From NCBI RefSeq assembly GCF_004137765.1, contig NZ_NOIS01000003.1, positions 248,001 to 312,000 of the forward strand: a stretch of DNA of 64,000 nucleotides, given 5' to 3'. The notes under the pieces were generated by a model, which did not search any database, was not told the origin of the DNA, and saw only the letters and a list, made by a program, of their open reading frames with translations. Below, piece by piece: positions 17,468 through 26,824 of the stretch. Position numbers and translations under genes: made by a program. This DNA is from Rothia uropygialis (GTDB lineage Bacteria > Actinomycetota > Actinomycetes > Actinomycetales > Micrococcaceae). Numbering within the stretch: position 1 is the stretch's first letter; every line of letters begins with the position of its first letter.

Positions 17468-19542
17468 TGAGCCCAAACGATCACAGTGCCGCGCATCGCC
17501 GCCCCGACGAAACGCCGTCCGTTCAGACCCGTCTCGCCCGTATAAAAAAGATGAGGCCCAATCAGGCTCGGATTGCATACCGGGAATTACTGATCTTGAC
17601 GGGTGCGAATACCGAGGTTCTCACCGAGTATGGAAGATTCCTCGTCGAATCCACCGAAGCGCGGGCCGCTGAAGAGATTCTCGCTCTGGCGCTGGAGGCC
17701 AACGGCGCCAATGTGGACGCTCTGGAGTTGTTCATGGCTGTCCAGGGAGAAATCAAAGCTCATTCCTCGCGACAGCGATGGGCGCTGAAGCGCTTGGAAG
17801 AAGACATACTCTCAGCGCCTGAGTCCCACCGCGCCGGTCTCGATTACATGATTCCTCATAAGTTGGAACGAGGACTCCGCATTTTGGAGCATTCCCCGGA
17901 TCCCGTTGTGCGAGCAGCCATACGAGTCAACGCCGTCATGACGGGCACTGGGTCCAAGGAGGAAACCCTCGAAACTGCGGTCGAGGGGCTCAGCCAGGAG
18001 GACACGGATCGCACGCTGTTAATCGTCTCCATGGCGAGAGGAAGATCGGGGCTAACCGAGAGCATCATTCAACACTGTGCGGTCACGGCGATTCCAGCCG
18101 ATTCCGCAAGACGCGCGATTCGTCGCAGCCAGCAAGCGCGCAAGCCGGAGCAGACAGAGGTCTATATACGCGCGTACCGCAAGGTCTATCCCCATGATCG
18201 CTGGGGAAAACAGCAGTTGGAAAAGGTCTCCCAGGAGCACACTTCCAATTATCAGCTGTCCCTCAAGGGGTTCCCCTTCCCCGTACCCGGGGCAAAACCT
18301 GCTTACGAAGTGCAGCGCAACAAGGTTTTGTATCTCCTCTACAACTCCTTGCCGTTTCACTCAGCGGGATACGCCACAAGATCTCAGGGCCTCATCCACG
18401 AGCTCAACGAGCGAGGATGGGATGTAGACGGCGTCACCCGCTTGGCTTATCCATATGACATGCCGGGGTACAAGGACATTCCTGATGTCCCGGAGCTTGA
18501 GACCGTCGATGGAGTCAGCTATCACCGGCTTCTGCTTCCGGAGCGTGAAATCATGCGGAAGAACCCGGTGTACCCGTATACACAGAAATATGCAGAGTCA
18601 TTGGAAGCCCTCGCCCGCCAGGAAAAGGTTGGCCTCATTCACGCCGCCTCCAACTACGTCAACGGTGTGACGGGTATTCAAACAGCTCAAAAGCTGGGCC
18701 TTCCGTCGATCTATGAAATCCGCGGACTGTGGGAAATCACAAGAGTCTCGCGGGAACCTGCTTGGGGCAGTAGCGATTTGTTCAGGCATATGGTGCGGAT
18801 GGAGACTGACGCCGCCCAGCAGGCCACAAAAGTACTGACCATCACGAATGCCTTGCGCGATGAAATGATCGGACGAGGTGTGGACCCGGAAAAAATATCG
18901 GTTCTCCCTAATGGCGTGAACACAGATCGGTTCCGTCCGGTCCCGCGAGACGAAGCACTTGCGGATAGGTTGGAAATTCAGCACAAAACAGTCATTGGCT
19001 ACATCGGCTCAATCCTCGATTACGAGGGCATCGGTTTGATCCTTGAGGCAGCCCGGGAACTGGCTTCCGTACGGAACGACTTCCATGTGTTGATCGTCGG
19101 TGACGGACCTGAAAGGCATAAGCTCGAGGCGTACACCCGAGACGAGGGACTGGAGAACATGGTCACGTTCACCGGACGAGTGCCCCACGCCGAGGTCGAA
19201 GGCCACTACTCATTGATCGACATCGCGCCATTCCCACGTTTGCCTTTGCCCGTGTGTGAGATGGTTTCTCCTCTCAAACCGTTTGAGGCCATGGCCATGG
19301 GCAAGGCGGTGGTGGCCTCGGATGTCGCGGCTTTGGCCGAGATCGTCACGCCCGGTCACAACGGGCTCCTCCATCGAAAAGGGGACGCCGGTGACCTGCG
19401 GATTCAGTTGGAAAGACTCCTGGACAATCCAAATGAGATACAGGTACTTGGCTCCCAGGCACGAGAATGGGTCGTCGAAAACCGTGATTGGCGAAAATTG
19501 GCCAGCAAAGCTTCAGAGATATATCAGTCCCTCGTGGACTAG
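17467..19542 (+). CDS. GT4 glycosyltransferase with long helical N-terminal region
   Basis: 691 residues, starting inside the TAATG that ends wecC. Residues 1-260 are alpha-helical with TPR-like spacing (ARAAEEILALALEANGAN). Residues 280-690 are a GT-B, family 4 transferase: LPFHSAGYATRSQGLIHELN (nucleotide-domain start), IYEIRGLWEITR, LPNGVNTDRF, and an EX7E-type segment MVSPLKPFEAMAMGKAVVAS. It is a paralogue of the 26821-28578 gene, sharing the H-x-x-GY-x-x-R motif and the PLKPxEA segment. The helical part may dock it to other assembly enzymes. Confidence 0.87.
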   Translation: MSPNDHSAAHRRPDETPSVQTRLARIKKMRPNQARIAYRELLILTGANTEVLTEYGRFLVESTEARAAEEILALALEANGANVDALELFMAVQGEIKAHSSRQRWALKRLEEDILSAPESHRAGLDYMIPHKLERGLRILEHSPDPVVRAAIRVNAVMTGTGSKEETLETAVEGLSQEDTDRTLLIVSMARGRSGLTESIIQHCAVTAIPADSARRAIRRSQQARKPEQTEVYIRAYRKVYPHDRWGKQQLEKVSQEHTSNYQLSLKGFPFPVPGAKPAYEVQRNKVLYLLYNSLPFHSAGYATRSQGLIHELNERGWDVDGVTRLAYPYDMPGYKDIPDVPELETVDGVSYHRLLLPEREIMRKNPVYPYTQKYAESLEALARQEKVGLIHAASNYVNGVTGIQTAQKLGLPSIYEIRGLWEITRVSREPAWGSSDLFRHMVRMETDAAQQATKVLTITNALRDEMIGRGVDPEKISVLPNGVNTDRFRPVPRDEALADRLEIQHKTVIGYIGSILDYEGIGLILEAARELASVRNDFHVLIVGDGPERHKLEAYTRDEGLENMVTFTGRVPHAEVEGHYSLIDIAPFPRLPLPVCEMVSPLKPFEAMAMGKAVVASDVAALAEIVTPGHNGLLHRKGDAGDLRIQLERLLDNPNEIQVLGSQAREWVVENRDWRKLASKASEIYQSLVD

Positions 19543-19572
19543 CCTCAGACCAAAAGTAAGGAAGGCCTTTCG

Positions 19573-22458
19573 ATGGTCAATGTGGAAGCCGCACGGAAGC
19601 AGATAGTCCGCAAGAAGCCGAACACCAAGACGCTTGCTGAGGTCATGAACGGCGAAGTGCTGCTGAAACCACACCCCATGTGGCGCCTCAGCGAGCCCGT
19701 GGACTGGACAGCAGATCCGTTCCAGGACAAGAACTGGCGTTGCCAGTTGCATATGCTGCGGTGGCTCGAGCCGCTACGTGCGGCAGGGACTCAGGGCGAC
19801 AGTGTAGCTGCCGGCAAGTGGCTCACATTGGCTCACGACTGGTTCATCAATAACCGCCCACCTCGTTTGACCGAAGACGAGCCAACTCCTGATTCTTGGG
19901 TGGACATGATCGAGGCTATCCGCGCCGTGCATCTCGCCCAAGCGGTCCCCATGCTTCACGATCTCTATCCGGACGAGCTTCCGTGGCTTGTCCAATCGCT
20001 AGAGGAGCATCTCGCCTGGCTAGCCGACGAATCGCACATCGGCCGAGCCAATCATGCCTTGCACCAGCATGAAGCTCTCATGGTGTGTGCCCTGGTCCTG
20101 GAAGATCAGGATCATCTCAGACTGGCCCTCGATCGATTGGTCGAGCTCTACGAACAGCAGTGGGATGACGAAGGCGTCAATGCTGAGGGAGCAATCGCTT
20201 ATCACCGGAATAATTACATTTGGTGGAATCGACTGATCTGGCGCATGGCGCAAGCGGGGATTAAGATTCCGGACGCCATGGGCTCTCTCGATAAAGTACC
20301 CGAAGAGCTATCCCATGCAACTCGGCCGGACGGCCTGTTGTCTCCCATCGGAGATACCGACAACGCCGCGGCAACGCAGATCGACCATCCCGCGTGCCTA
20401 TACGTCACGTCCCAGGGCGCTCAAGGGTCTCCCCCTCAGGAGAAGGTCAAGCTCTATCACGACGGATACTTATTCGGCCGGAGTGGCTGGGGAGAGTTCG
20501 AGAGAGATATGGCCGAGGAAACCTTCTTCTCTATGGTCTTCGGCCGATTCAAAGTACACGGACATGAAGACGGCGGGTCGATGACTTTCTCGGCCCAGGG
20601 AGTCAATTGGATCACGGATCCAGGAAAGTACTCGTACACACATACACACCCGATGCGCTTGTATGTCACAGATCACGACCATCACAGCCTGGTATACCTC
20701 AAAGACGAAAAACGGAAGAAGAGAGAACCGGTCTCTCTGGTCTCTGCTCATCTCACCGGCCCAGTATGGGAGGCGACCGTTGAGGACGATGCGTACGAGA
20801 ACGTCAATATTCGCCGTCGCGTCGTCTTTTCCACCATCGGTGAGTACCTTGTCATCGTCGATACGGTACGCAGCAACCGTTCCGTCACTGCAGTTCAACG
20901 GTGGCAGCTCGGCCCAGACGTACAGGCTCATGACAATGGGGCGTCCGTCCGGCTCATGAAGGGCGAGAAGACCGCCGTCCTGGCGCCGTCCGGAATCGCC
21001 CCGGAGTGCACAATCCACGAATCCCCGGACGAGGACGACGACTACACGGGACACATCGCGACCGCGTGGAAGACTTTGGCCACAGCGCCGGTCGTCGAAT
21101 TCTCCAAGACCGGTGAAGTATTCAGGTTCATAACTGTCGTTGCAGCAAGTCACCGAAATATGGCCTCGGTCGAGAACCTCGCGGACCTCCCACGCGGATA
21201 TTTCGGGCTGAAAGTCAGTAACGGTGCGGTCACCGAAAATATTGTCATCGGGGAAAATACACGCCACACATTCGATGAGGGCACTGATGTGGAGACAATT
21301 CGCAGAGCCCTGGACAAGTCCGACGAGCCCGCCTCGGAGGCGGACGCCTCCGACGAGCCAGCAGGTGACAATGCGCCGACGACCCAGGCCATGCGGAAAT
21401 CCGCTCTTGAGCTCGCATCCCGGGCCCGAGAGTCGGCGTGGAAAGCGGCGGCCAAGGATCGCCAAGAAATTCTCCAGAATTTTGGCGTCGAGGCCAAAGC
21501 TTTGAACCTTCCCGCTGACTTGGACTTCGGCCTGGCGACTACGGCTGCTGATCTCAACCCTCGATCAAAACCTGGCCAGTACGGTCCCCGCGGTAGCCGA
21601 GGCCCGCTTATTAATTGGACCCGTAACCCCCGTTGGCGACCGACGTTCTACGATCTACCTGTCGTGAGCCACCCGGGCACTCTGCGACCGAGAAAACTCG
21701 GAAAGAAACCTCAGCTGCACACCGTCGATCTGGGTCCCCTGGTCTTGCCCATGGCATTGGCTCCAGATCCCGGGCCCGTGCTCACTGTCCAATTCCACGG
21801 CGCGATCGATCGCAACAAAACTCAAGTCCCGATTTTTCAACGCATGGAATTCCAACGTGGGTTGTCGACCGGCCCGACACTGAATCTCGCCGACCCGACT
21901 TTGGACCTTTCCTCCACTCTGCGATTGGGCTGGTATATGGGTGTCTCCGAGCTAGACCTGCATGAAGCTATCGCCCGCCAAATCCGTATTGCGGCTCATG
22001 CTCTCGGAGTGGACCAAGTCGTGCTGCAAGGGGGCTCCGGAGGAGGTTTCGCGGCCCTGCAAGTTGGTTCCTTCCTACCGGAAGCCAGCGTTATCGCTTT
22101 CAACGCCCAGACCGATGTCCGTATGTACCATGCCCACTCGGCCGCAGCGGCTTTCGAAGCGTCCTTCGGAACTCGGGAAGCCCCGACTGATCCGGACCTC
22201 ATTCGCCGAATAAGCGTTATTGAGCGCCTGTCACACGGGGGTTCTCTGGGCCACGTGTATCTTGTGTCCAACCCAGGAGACACTTTCCACACACAACACC
22301 ACGAACAACCGCTGAGTCATTTTCTGGACAGCCAGCCCGTTGCGAAATCGCATACGACTATCTTGTACGATCTGGGACCGGGCCACCGGTCCCCCAGCAA
22401 TGAACAATATTCAGAGTTGATGTCCAGAGTTTATTCAGACCGAGGAATCGCCATATAA
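19573..22458 (+). CDS. Heparinase II/III-like protein fused to an alpha/beta-hydrolase-like domain
   Basis: 961 residues. AAGGAAGG lies 6 nt before the ATG. Residues about 40-290 form an alpha/alpha-barrel like polysaccharide lyases, and residues 300-560 the beta-rich heparinase II/III C-domain with LFGRSGWGEFERD and HGHEDGGSMTF (His/Asp active region). After an Ala/Glu-rich linker near 575-640, residues about 690-961 look like an alpha/beta hydrolase: a nucleophile elbow GGSGGGF near 817, then FNAQTDVRMY and a late GHRSPSNEQY His. No signal peptide is visible, so it is probably cytoplasmic or exported non-classically. It may trim, acylate or deacylate the polymer. Confidence 0.75.
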   Translation: MVNVEAARKQIVRKKPNTKTLAEVMNGEVLLKPHPMWRLSEPVDWTADPFQDKNWRCQLHMLRWLEPLRAAGTQGDSVAAGKWLTLAHDWFINNRPPRLTEDEPTPDSWVDMIEAIRAVHLAQAVPMLHDLYPDELPWLVQSLEEHLAWLADESHIGRANHALHQHEALMVCALVLEDQDHLRLALDRLVELYEQQWDDEGVNAEGAIAYHRNNYIWWNRLIWRMAQAGIKIPDAMGSLDKVPEELSHATRPDGLLSPIGDTDNAAATQIDHPACLYVTSQGAQGSPPQEKVKLYHDGYLFGRSGWGEFERDMAEETFFSMVFGRFKVHGHEDGGSMTFSAQGVNWITDPGKYSYTHTHPMRLYVTDHDHHSLVYLKDEKRKKREPVSLVSAHLTGPVWEATVEDDAYENVNIRRRVVFSTIGEYLVIVDTVRSNRSVTAVQRWQLGPDVQAHDNGASVRLMKGEKTAVLAPSGIAPECTIHESPDEDDDYTGHIATAWKTLATAPVVEFSKTGEVFRFITVVAASHRNMASVENLADLPRGYFGLKVSNGAVTENIVIGENTRHTFDEGTDVETIRRALDKSDEPASEADASDEPAGDNAPTTQAMRKSALELASRARESAWKAAAKDRQEILQNFGVEAKALNLPADLDFGLATTAADLNPRSKPGQYGPRGSRGPLINWTRNPRWRPTFYDLPVVSHPGTLRPRKLGKKPQLHTVDLGPLVLPMALAPDPGPVLTVQFHGAIDRNKTQVPIFQRMEFQRGLSTGPTLNLADPTLDLSSTLRLGWYMGVSELDLHEAIARQIRIAAHALGVDQVVLQGGSGGGFAALQVGSFLPEASVIAFNAQTDVRMYHAHSAAAAFEASFGTREAPTDPDLIRRISVIERLSHGGSLGHVYLVSNPGDTFHTQHHEQPLSHFLDSQPVAKSHTTILYDLGPGHRSPSNEQYSELMSRVYSDRGIAI

Positions 22459-22468
22459 GAAAAGCCTT

Positions 22469-23428
22469 CTAATCGTTGCGAAGAGCGAGGCTCATAGAAG
22501 TGCCTTCCGAGTGGATGACCACTCCAGCCGGGCCTTCGTTGGCTACCTCGGCCGAAAAGCGTACCGACTGCCCGCACGAAGGGACATCGATATCCGAGCT
22601 ACCTAGGGATAATACAAAATGGTGCTGATCGTAAGTGACCTTATGGGTGGCAGATATCGATTTTAGTTGCGAGCAGACGCGTCCTTGGGCATCGAGCACT
22701 TGCCCATTGATGACGGTGCTCAGCTGGCTTCCGTTTTTGTCCAACAGGCTTCTGTTGCATAAAGGCCGCGCAGCATTGGGGTCCCGCGAGCCGTTGACAA
22801 TAGTGCAACTCGTCGTCTGCAGAACTAGCGAAACCTGCATGTGGCGGGATCCTTGTGGAATCGGTTCCGTTTCTTGGTAAAGGGTCGTTGATTTCCCCGA
22901 TCCCAGGGTTTGCGGCAATGCCTTGGCGCTGGGTACATCCTTAGCCTGGGCGACAGGGTCACTGACAGCGAGGTACGCGGACGCAGAAATTTCTACACCT
23001 CGGGCAGCCGCCTCGCCGGACGGGGCTTCTACCTTAAGTTCGCATGAAATCGTTCCGGCATAGTCTCCGGTGTTTGCGACCCCATCCAGATCAAAGACTG
23101 CACTGTCATTCTGCAGAATATTCTCGGTGGCCTGCTTCCGAAAAACTTGATGCCCGGCATCGTCCTGACACGTTGCCGTACCTTTCAAAAATGCTGCTTT
23201 CGCTTTGCTGCGCGGCATTTCGGTCTTCATCTCGGTGGAAACCCAATACTGCTTATGGGGCTGTGCCTTGAACCGGAGGTCCTTGGAGGTGAACTTACCC
23301 GGAACTTTCATCGTCCCGCTGTCCTCCACGGCGGAAACGTCACCGGGGTTCCTCGGTTTGCCCCGAGAAGATCCGTCACCTCCCATGACGAGCAAAGGGA
23401 TCGTGACGCCTGCTACGAGCAGTAGCAC
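22469..23428 (-). CDS. Unknown single-pass membrane protein with large extracellular part
   Basis: About 319 residues from GTG 23428. It starts with a hydrophobic helix (LLLVAGVTIPLLVMG), followed by a secreted-type region with Cys pairs (ATCQDD, ISCEL, SCTIVNG, LCNRS, VCSQL, PSCGQ) suggesting disulfides. I do not recognise the family. The GTG has no Shine-Dalgarno; an ATT codon at 23440 with GAGG 6 nt before it would give a better-shaped membrane anchor (ILGVVLLLVAG), so the start is unsure. It is the last gene of the minus-strand polysaccharide operon and converges with the heparinase-like gene, 10 bp away. Confidence 0.65.
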   Translation of the reverse strand: MLLLVAGVTIPLLVMGGDGSSRGKPRNPGDVSAVEDSGTMKVPGKFTSKDLRFKAQPHKQYWVSTEMKTEMPRSKAKAAFLKGTATCQDDAGHQVFRKQATENILQNDSAVFDLDGVANTGDYAGTISCELKVEAPSGEAAARGVEISASAYLAVSDPVAQAKDVPSAKALPQTLGSGKSTTLYQETEPIPQGSRHMQVSLVLQTTSCTIVNGSRDPNAARPLCNRSLLDKNGSQLSTVINGQVLDAQGRVCSQLKSISATHKVTYDQHHFVLSLGSSDIDVPSCGQSVRFSAEVANEGPAGVVIHSEGTSMSLALRND

Positions 23429-23487
23429 AACACCGAGAATCGCAAGCCTCGGGTAGGGAACCAGTTCTAAAGGTGGCCTGTGAGGTG

Positions 23488-23889
23488 TCAGCTTTCCGGT
23501 TCTTCCGTACCCGCGGAAATTTTCAGGAGAACCCTCTCCAGCTCCCGTATCTTGGCCTCGTGCCGGGTGCTTTCACTCCGCAAGGCATCCAACACCACGT
23601 CCGTTGATTCGGGATCCTGGTGACGAACCCCTTGAGCTACTTCCAATAGATCTCCAGCCAATCCGCTTTGACGCTCCTTGAGGTTCCTGATTTCGGTCTG
23701 CAATCGCCAGAGGCCGCGGCGCTGGTTCTCCACGAAACGGTACCACCCCAGTCCCAGGACGATGAGGCCTACGAACAGCATGACCGACCCCGTCCAGGCC
23801 AAGCTGAAAGCGGACATCAGAATGATGCCCGCAATCATAAGGACCGATCCCACCGCTGAGAGCACGAGAATAGTTCGATTTTCAGTCAC
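23488..23889 (-). CDS. Small membrane protein with two helices and a coiled coil
   Basis: 133 residues from the GTG at 23889 (AAAGGA 7 nt upstream); a GTG at 23904 overlapping the epimerase stop is the alternative. Two membrane helices (about residues 6-27 and 31-50) precede a charged heptad-like region with LKERQSGLAGDLLEVAQG and ESTRHEAKIRELERVLLKI. The topology recalls chain-length or scaffold proteins of polysaccharide export, but there is no Wzz signature. It lies between the 2-epimerase and the unknown secreted protein. Confidence 0.65.
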   Translation of the reverse strand: MTENRTILVLSAVGSVLMIAGIILMSAFSLAWTGSVMLFVGLIVLGLGWYRFVENQRRGLWRLQTEIRNLKERQSGLAGDLLEVAQGVRHQDPESTDVVLDALRSESTRHEAKIRELERVLLKISAGTEEPES

Positions 23890-23900
23890 TATTTGTCCTT

Positions 23901-25052
23901 TCACGACGCGTTGGGCTGGAAATCCGGCAGGCGGGCACCCAAGCCGAAGAACGACTCCAGCGCCGCAACAGTGCGCTCAGCAGCTTTGCCGTCCCCATAG
24001 GGGTTGACTGCGTTGGCCATCGAATCGTAATGCGCCTGATCTCGGATCAAACGGGAGGCCTCTTCAACGATTCGTTCATAGCTGGAACCGATGAGTCTCA
24101 CTGTACCGGCGTCAACGGCTTCAGGCCGTTCCGTGTTCTCACGGAGAACGAGCACTGGCTTGCCCAGGCTCGGAGCTTCTTCCTGCACCCCTCCCGAGTC
24201 GGTGAGGATGAAGTGCGCTGAAGCGATCAGGCGAGTGAATTCCCCATAATTCAATGGCTCAATGGCCAGAACATTCTCCAGGCCCTCAATTTGCGGCAAA
24301 ACCGCTTCCCGAACTTTCGGGTTCTTGTGGATCGGGAGCACAAACTGGTAGTCAGGGTTCTCCGTGGCCAAATAATTGAGTGCACGACCGATACTGACCA
24401 TGTTCTCGCCCAAATTCTCCCGCCGATGCGTCGTTACCAGAACCAGGCGACGCTTGGACCGTGCAAATTCTTCCAGGTGGGGATCGGTAAACGGCTCAGA
24501 ATTCTCGACGGCTTTCATCAACGCATCGATCACAGAGTTGCCGGTGACCGCGATGTTCGCTTCGGAGACTCCCTCGTTCAGAAGGTTCGCTTTTGACTGC
24601 GCAGTCGGCGCCAGATGAAGCCGAGCTACCTGAGTCGTGAGCTTGCGGTTGGCCTCTTCGGGGAACGGTGAATCGATATCTCCGGACCGCAAGCCGGCCT
24701 CGACGTGCACAACGGGTATCTGCCGGTTGAAAGCCGCAATGGCCGCACCCATTACCGTGGAAGTATCACCCTGAATAATAACGGCGTCAGGAGCATGGTC
24801 TGCCAGCTGCTGATCGATTCCCGAAACGACCTTCGCAACAATCTCATTGAGCGACTGATTCTGGGTCATGACTTCCAAATCGGCGACGGGATTGATGCCG
24901 AACAGCTCGTTGACCTGCTGAAGCATTTCTTTGTGCTGTCCTGTCACCACCGCCAGGCTCTCGAACTGCTCGGACTGCTCCAAAGCCTTGATTACCGGGG
25001 CGACCTTAATGGCCTCCGGACGTGTCCCATAAATGGTCATGATGCGTTTCAT
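23901..25052 (-). CDS. wecB: UDP-N-acetylglucosamine 2-epimerase (non-hydrolysing)
   Basis: 383 residues from the ATG at 25052, with AGAGGGG 6 nt upstream. It begins MKRIMTIYGTRPEAIK, the family hallmark. VIQGDTSTVMGAAIAAF, HVEAGLRSGD (catalytic Glu), TTHRRENLG, LTDSGGVQEEAP and RENTERPEAVDAG are all present. It interconverts UDP-GlcNAc and UDP-ManNAc, feeding the dehydrogenase at 16.2 kb. The two genes are on opposite strands in one locus. A frame extending to 25184 enters the ABC ATPase gene and is not used. Confidence 0.93.
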   Translation of the reverse strand: MKRIMTIYGTRPEAIKVAPVIKALEQSEQFESLAVVTGQHKEMLQQVNELFGINPVADLEVMTQNQSLNEIVAKVVSGIDQQLADHAPDAVIIQGDTSTVMGAAIAAFNRQIPVVHVEAGLRSGDIDSPFPEEANRKLTTQVARLHLAPTAQSKANLLNEGVSEANIAVTGNSVIDALMKAVENSEPFTDPHLEEFARSKRRLVLVTTHRRENLGENMVSIGRALNYLATENPDYQFVLPIHKNPKVREAVLPQIEGLENVLAIEPLNYGEFTRLIASAHFILTDSGGVQEEAPSLGKPVLVLRENTERPEAVDAGTVRLIGSSYERIVEEASRLIRDQAHYDSMANAVNPYGDGKAAERTVAALESFFGLGARLPDFQPNAS

Positions 25053-25101
25053 ACGTGCCCCTCTGAGTGCTTGCGACTGAATGATAAAAAGTTGTTCGGA
25101 T

Positions 25102-25905
25102 TCACCGGAACTGCCGGCGTTGTTCTTGATATGCGTTGGCCAAAACCTCGATGGCCTTGCTCCTGTCCCCTTGGGCGAGGACATGGGCGAACCACCTGTA
25201 TCTCCGAGCCACTTCTTCGGCTGGCCCGTCCATGACCAGGGTTCCCTCCTCGAGCCAGATGGCTCGCGAGCACAACTCCTCGATGGTTTGGGCGGCGTGG
25301 CTCACCAGAAAAATTGTTCCCGCCCGTTCAAGCATCGCGTCCATGGAGCGCCTGGACCGCTCTTCGAAGGACGCATCTCCAGTGGAGAGGGCCTCGTCGA
25401 TCAGCAAGATTTCTGGGTTGCCTGCCCGAGAAATGGCGAACCGCAACCGGGCCTGCATGCCGGACGAATAGGTATTCATCGGGCGAGAAATCGCCGGTCC
25501 CAAACCTGCCAAATTTTCGATCGAGGGGCGCGCTTCTGTGGCTTCTTGTTTGGTCATCCCCATGGCCATGCAGCCGAGGAGAATATTCTCCAAACCTGTC
25601 AGGTCGCCGATCAACGCTGCATGCACGCCTATCAGCGTGGGCTGGGAACTGGCGTACACCGACCCGCTCGTGGGTGGTTCGACCCCAGCGATAGTCCTCA
25701 GGAGGGAGCTCTTACCGGATCCGTTGCGCCCCACGAGCCCGATGAATTCGCCAGATTTGGCGCTGAAGCTGACCCCGGTCAGTGCTTGTACTACGGGCCG
25801 GGGACCCTTGCCGAATCGACGCTTGCGCTTTGTCGAATACTCGAGCGATACCTTGCTGACGAGGACGCTGGTATCCGATGCGTGATGCATTTCAGGGGCG
25901 GCCAT
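25102..25905 (-). CDS. ABC-2 polysaccharide exporter ATPase (TagH/Wzt-like)
   Basis: 267 residues from the ATG at 25905, which has GGAGG 6 nt upstream; it overlaps the permease end by 14 bp. Walker A is [11 protein letters not shown], the signature motif reads TYSSGMQARLRFA and Walker B is EILLIDEALSTGD, as in the polysaccharide/teichoic acid exporter class. It lacks the long C-terminal carbohydrate-binding domain of Wzt, so it is closer to TagH without its extension. With the permease it moves the lipid-linked polymer across the membrane. Confidence 0.88.
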   Translation of the reverse strand: MAAPEMHHASDTSVLVSKVSLEYSTKRKRRFGKGPRPVVQALTGVSFSAKSGEFIGLVGRNGSGKSSLLRTIAGVEPPTSGSVYASSQPTLIGVHAALIGDLTGLENILLGCMAMGMTKQEATEARPSIENLAGLGPAISRPMNTYSSGMQARLRFAISRAGNPEILLIDEALSTGDASFEERSRRSMDAMLERAGTIFLVSHAAQTIEELCSRAIWLEEGTLVMDGPAEEVARRYRWFAHVLAQGDRSKAIEVLANAYQEQRRQFR

Positions 25906-26824
25906 ACTTTTCCTCCGATCCCCAAAAGAAAACAAGGCCGAAGACGGTCAATCCGGCACCCCATAACAGCACAGTCAGCCAATCCAATCCGGACGGAACA
26001 GAGTGGTCCAACAAGATAGTTCTATACATCCTCAGCAGGATGAAAACTGGATTACTTGTCATGACGTCATAGACCACGGGGTGGTTGATGAACCTTTCGA
26101 CCGGGAATATTACCCCCGAGCCATACATCAATATCCTCGACAGAAAGGACATAGCCTGCGAAACATCCGGAAGCCCAAAAGCCAGCCTGGACACAATGAA
26201 CGCTAAGCCGAGATTGAACATGGTCTGGATAGCAAGCAGGGGAAAGACCAGAAGCCAGGGCCAGGCCGGAAAAACGTGTGGTGGGACGACGAGGACCATC
26301 ACCACCATCGCCAGCACCAATGGTCCGGCCGCCAGGACCTCCCGGAGAACAAAGGATAGGACCAGGCTGGCTCGCGGAAAACTGAAAGCGTGGATCATGG
26401 CCCGGTTGGCTCGCAAAATACCGACCGACTGAGTCAGCGCCACGGAGGAGTACCGGAACATCAGCACACCCACCGTAACGTAGGCCACATAATTGTCGAT
26501 TCCGCGGTCAACCTTCAGCAAGAGACCGAAGACGATGAAATAAAAGGCGACATCAAGTATCGGCTTGCCAATGAGCCAGAATGACCCCAACCGATGATGG
26601 CTGTTCTGGGTACGAACTCTCGCGCGTGCGTCGTACAGCAAGAAGTCCCGACGCCGCCAGATGTCGGCCACGTATCGCGGCAGAGGTGGTCTCCTGCCGA
26701 CCTGAGTCACTTTCTTGGAAACAATGAGCTCCTTGTACGGTGATTCCTCGGCCGGCGGGGTGTGGTCCCATGGCGCGGAAATTTCGCCGCTGTGAAGCTT
26801 TTTCTGGAATTCCCTGGCCATCAT
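25892..26824 (-). CDS. ABC-2 type polysaccharide export permease (TagG/Wzm-like)
   Basis: 310 residues with about six membrane helices after an 85-residue soluble N-terminus. RTQNSHHRLGSFWLIGKPILD and the ABC-2 helices (VTVGVLMFRYSSVALTQS, GSGVIFPVERF) mark it as the membrane partner of a polymer exporter. Its start lies in the ATGA ending the upstream GT4, and its end overlaps the ATPase gene, so the three are tightly coupled. Confidence 0.87.
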   Translation of the reverse strand: MMAREFQKKLHSGEISAPWDHTPPAEESPYKELIVSKKVTQVGRRPPLPRYVADIWRRRDFLLYDARARVRTQNSHHRLGSFWLIGKPILDVAFYFIVFGLLLKVDRGIDNYVAYVTVGVLMFRYSSVALTQSVGILRANRAMIHAFSFPRASLVLSFVLREVLAAGPLVLAMVVMVLVVPPHVFPAWPWLLVFPLLAIQTMFNLGLAFIVSRLAFGLPDVSQAMSFLSRILMYGSGVIFPVERFINHPVVYDVMTSNPVFILLRMYRTILLDHSVPSGLDWLTVLLWGAGLTVFGLVFFWGSEEKYGRP

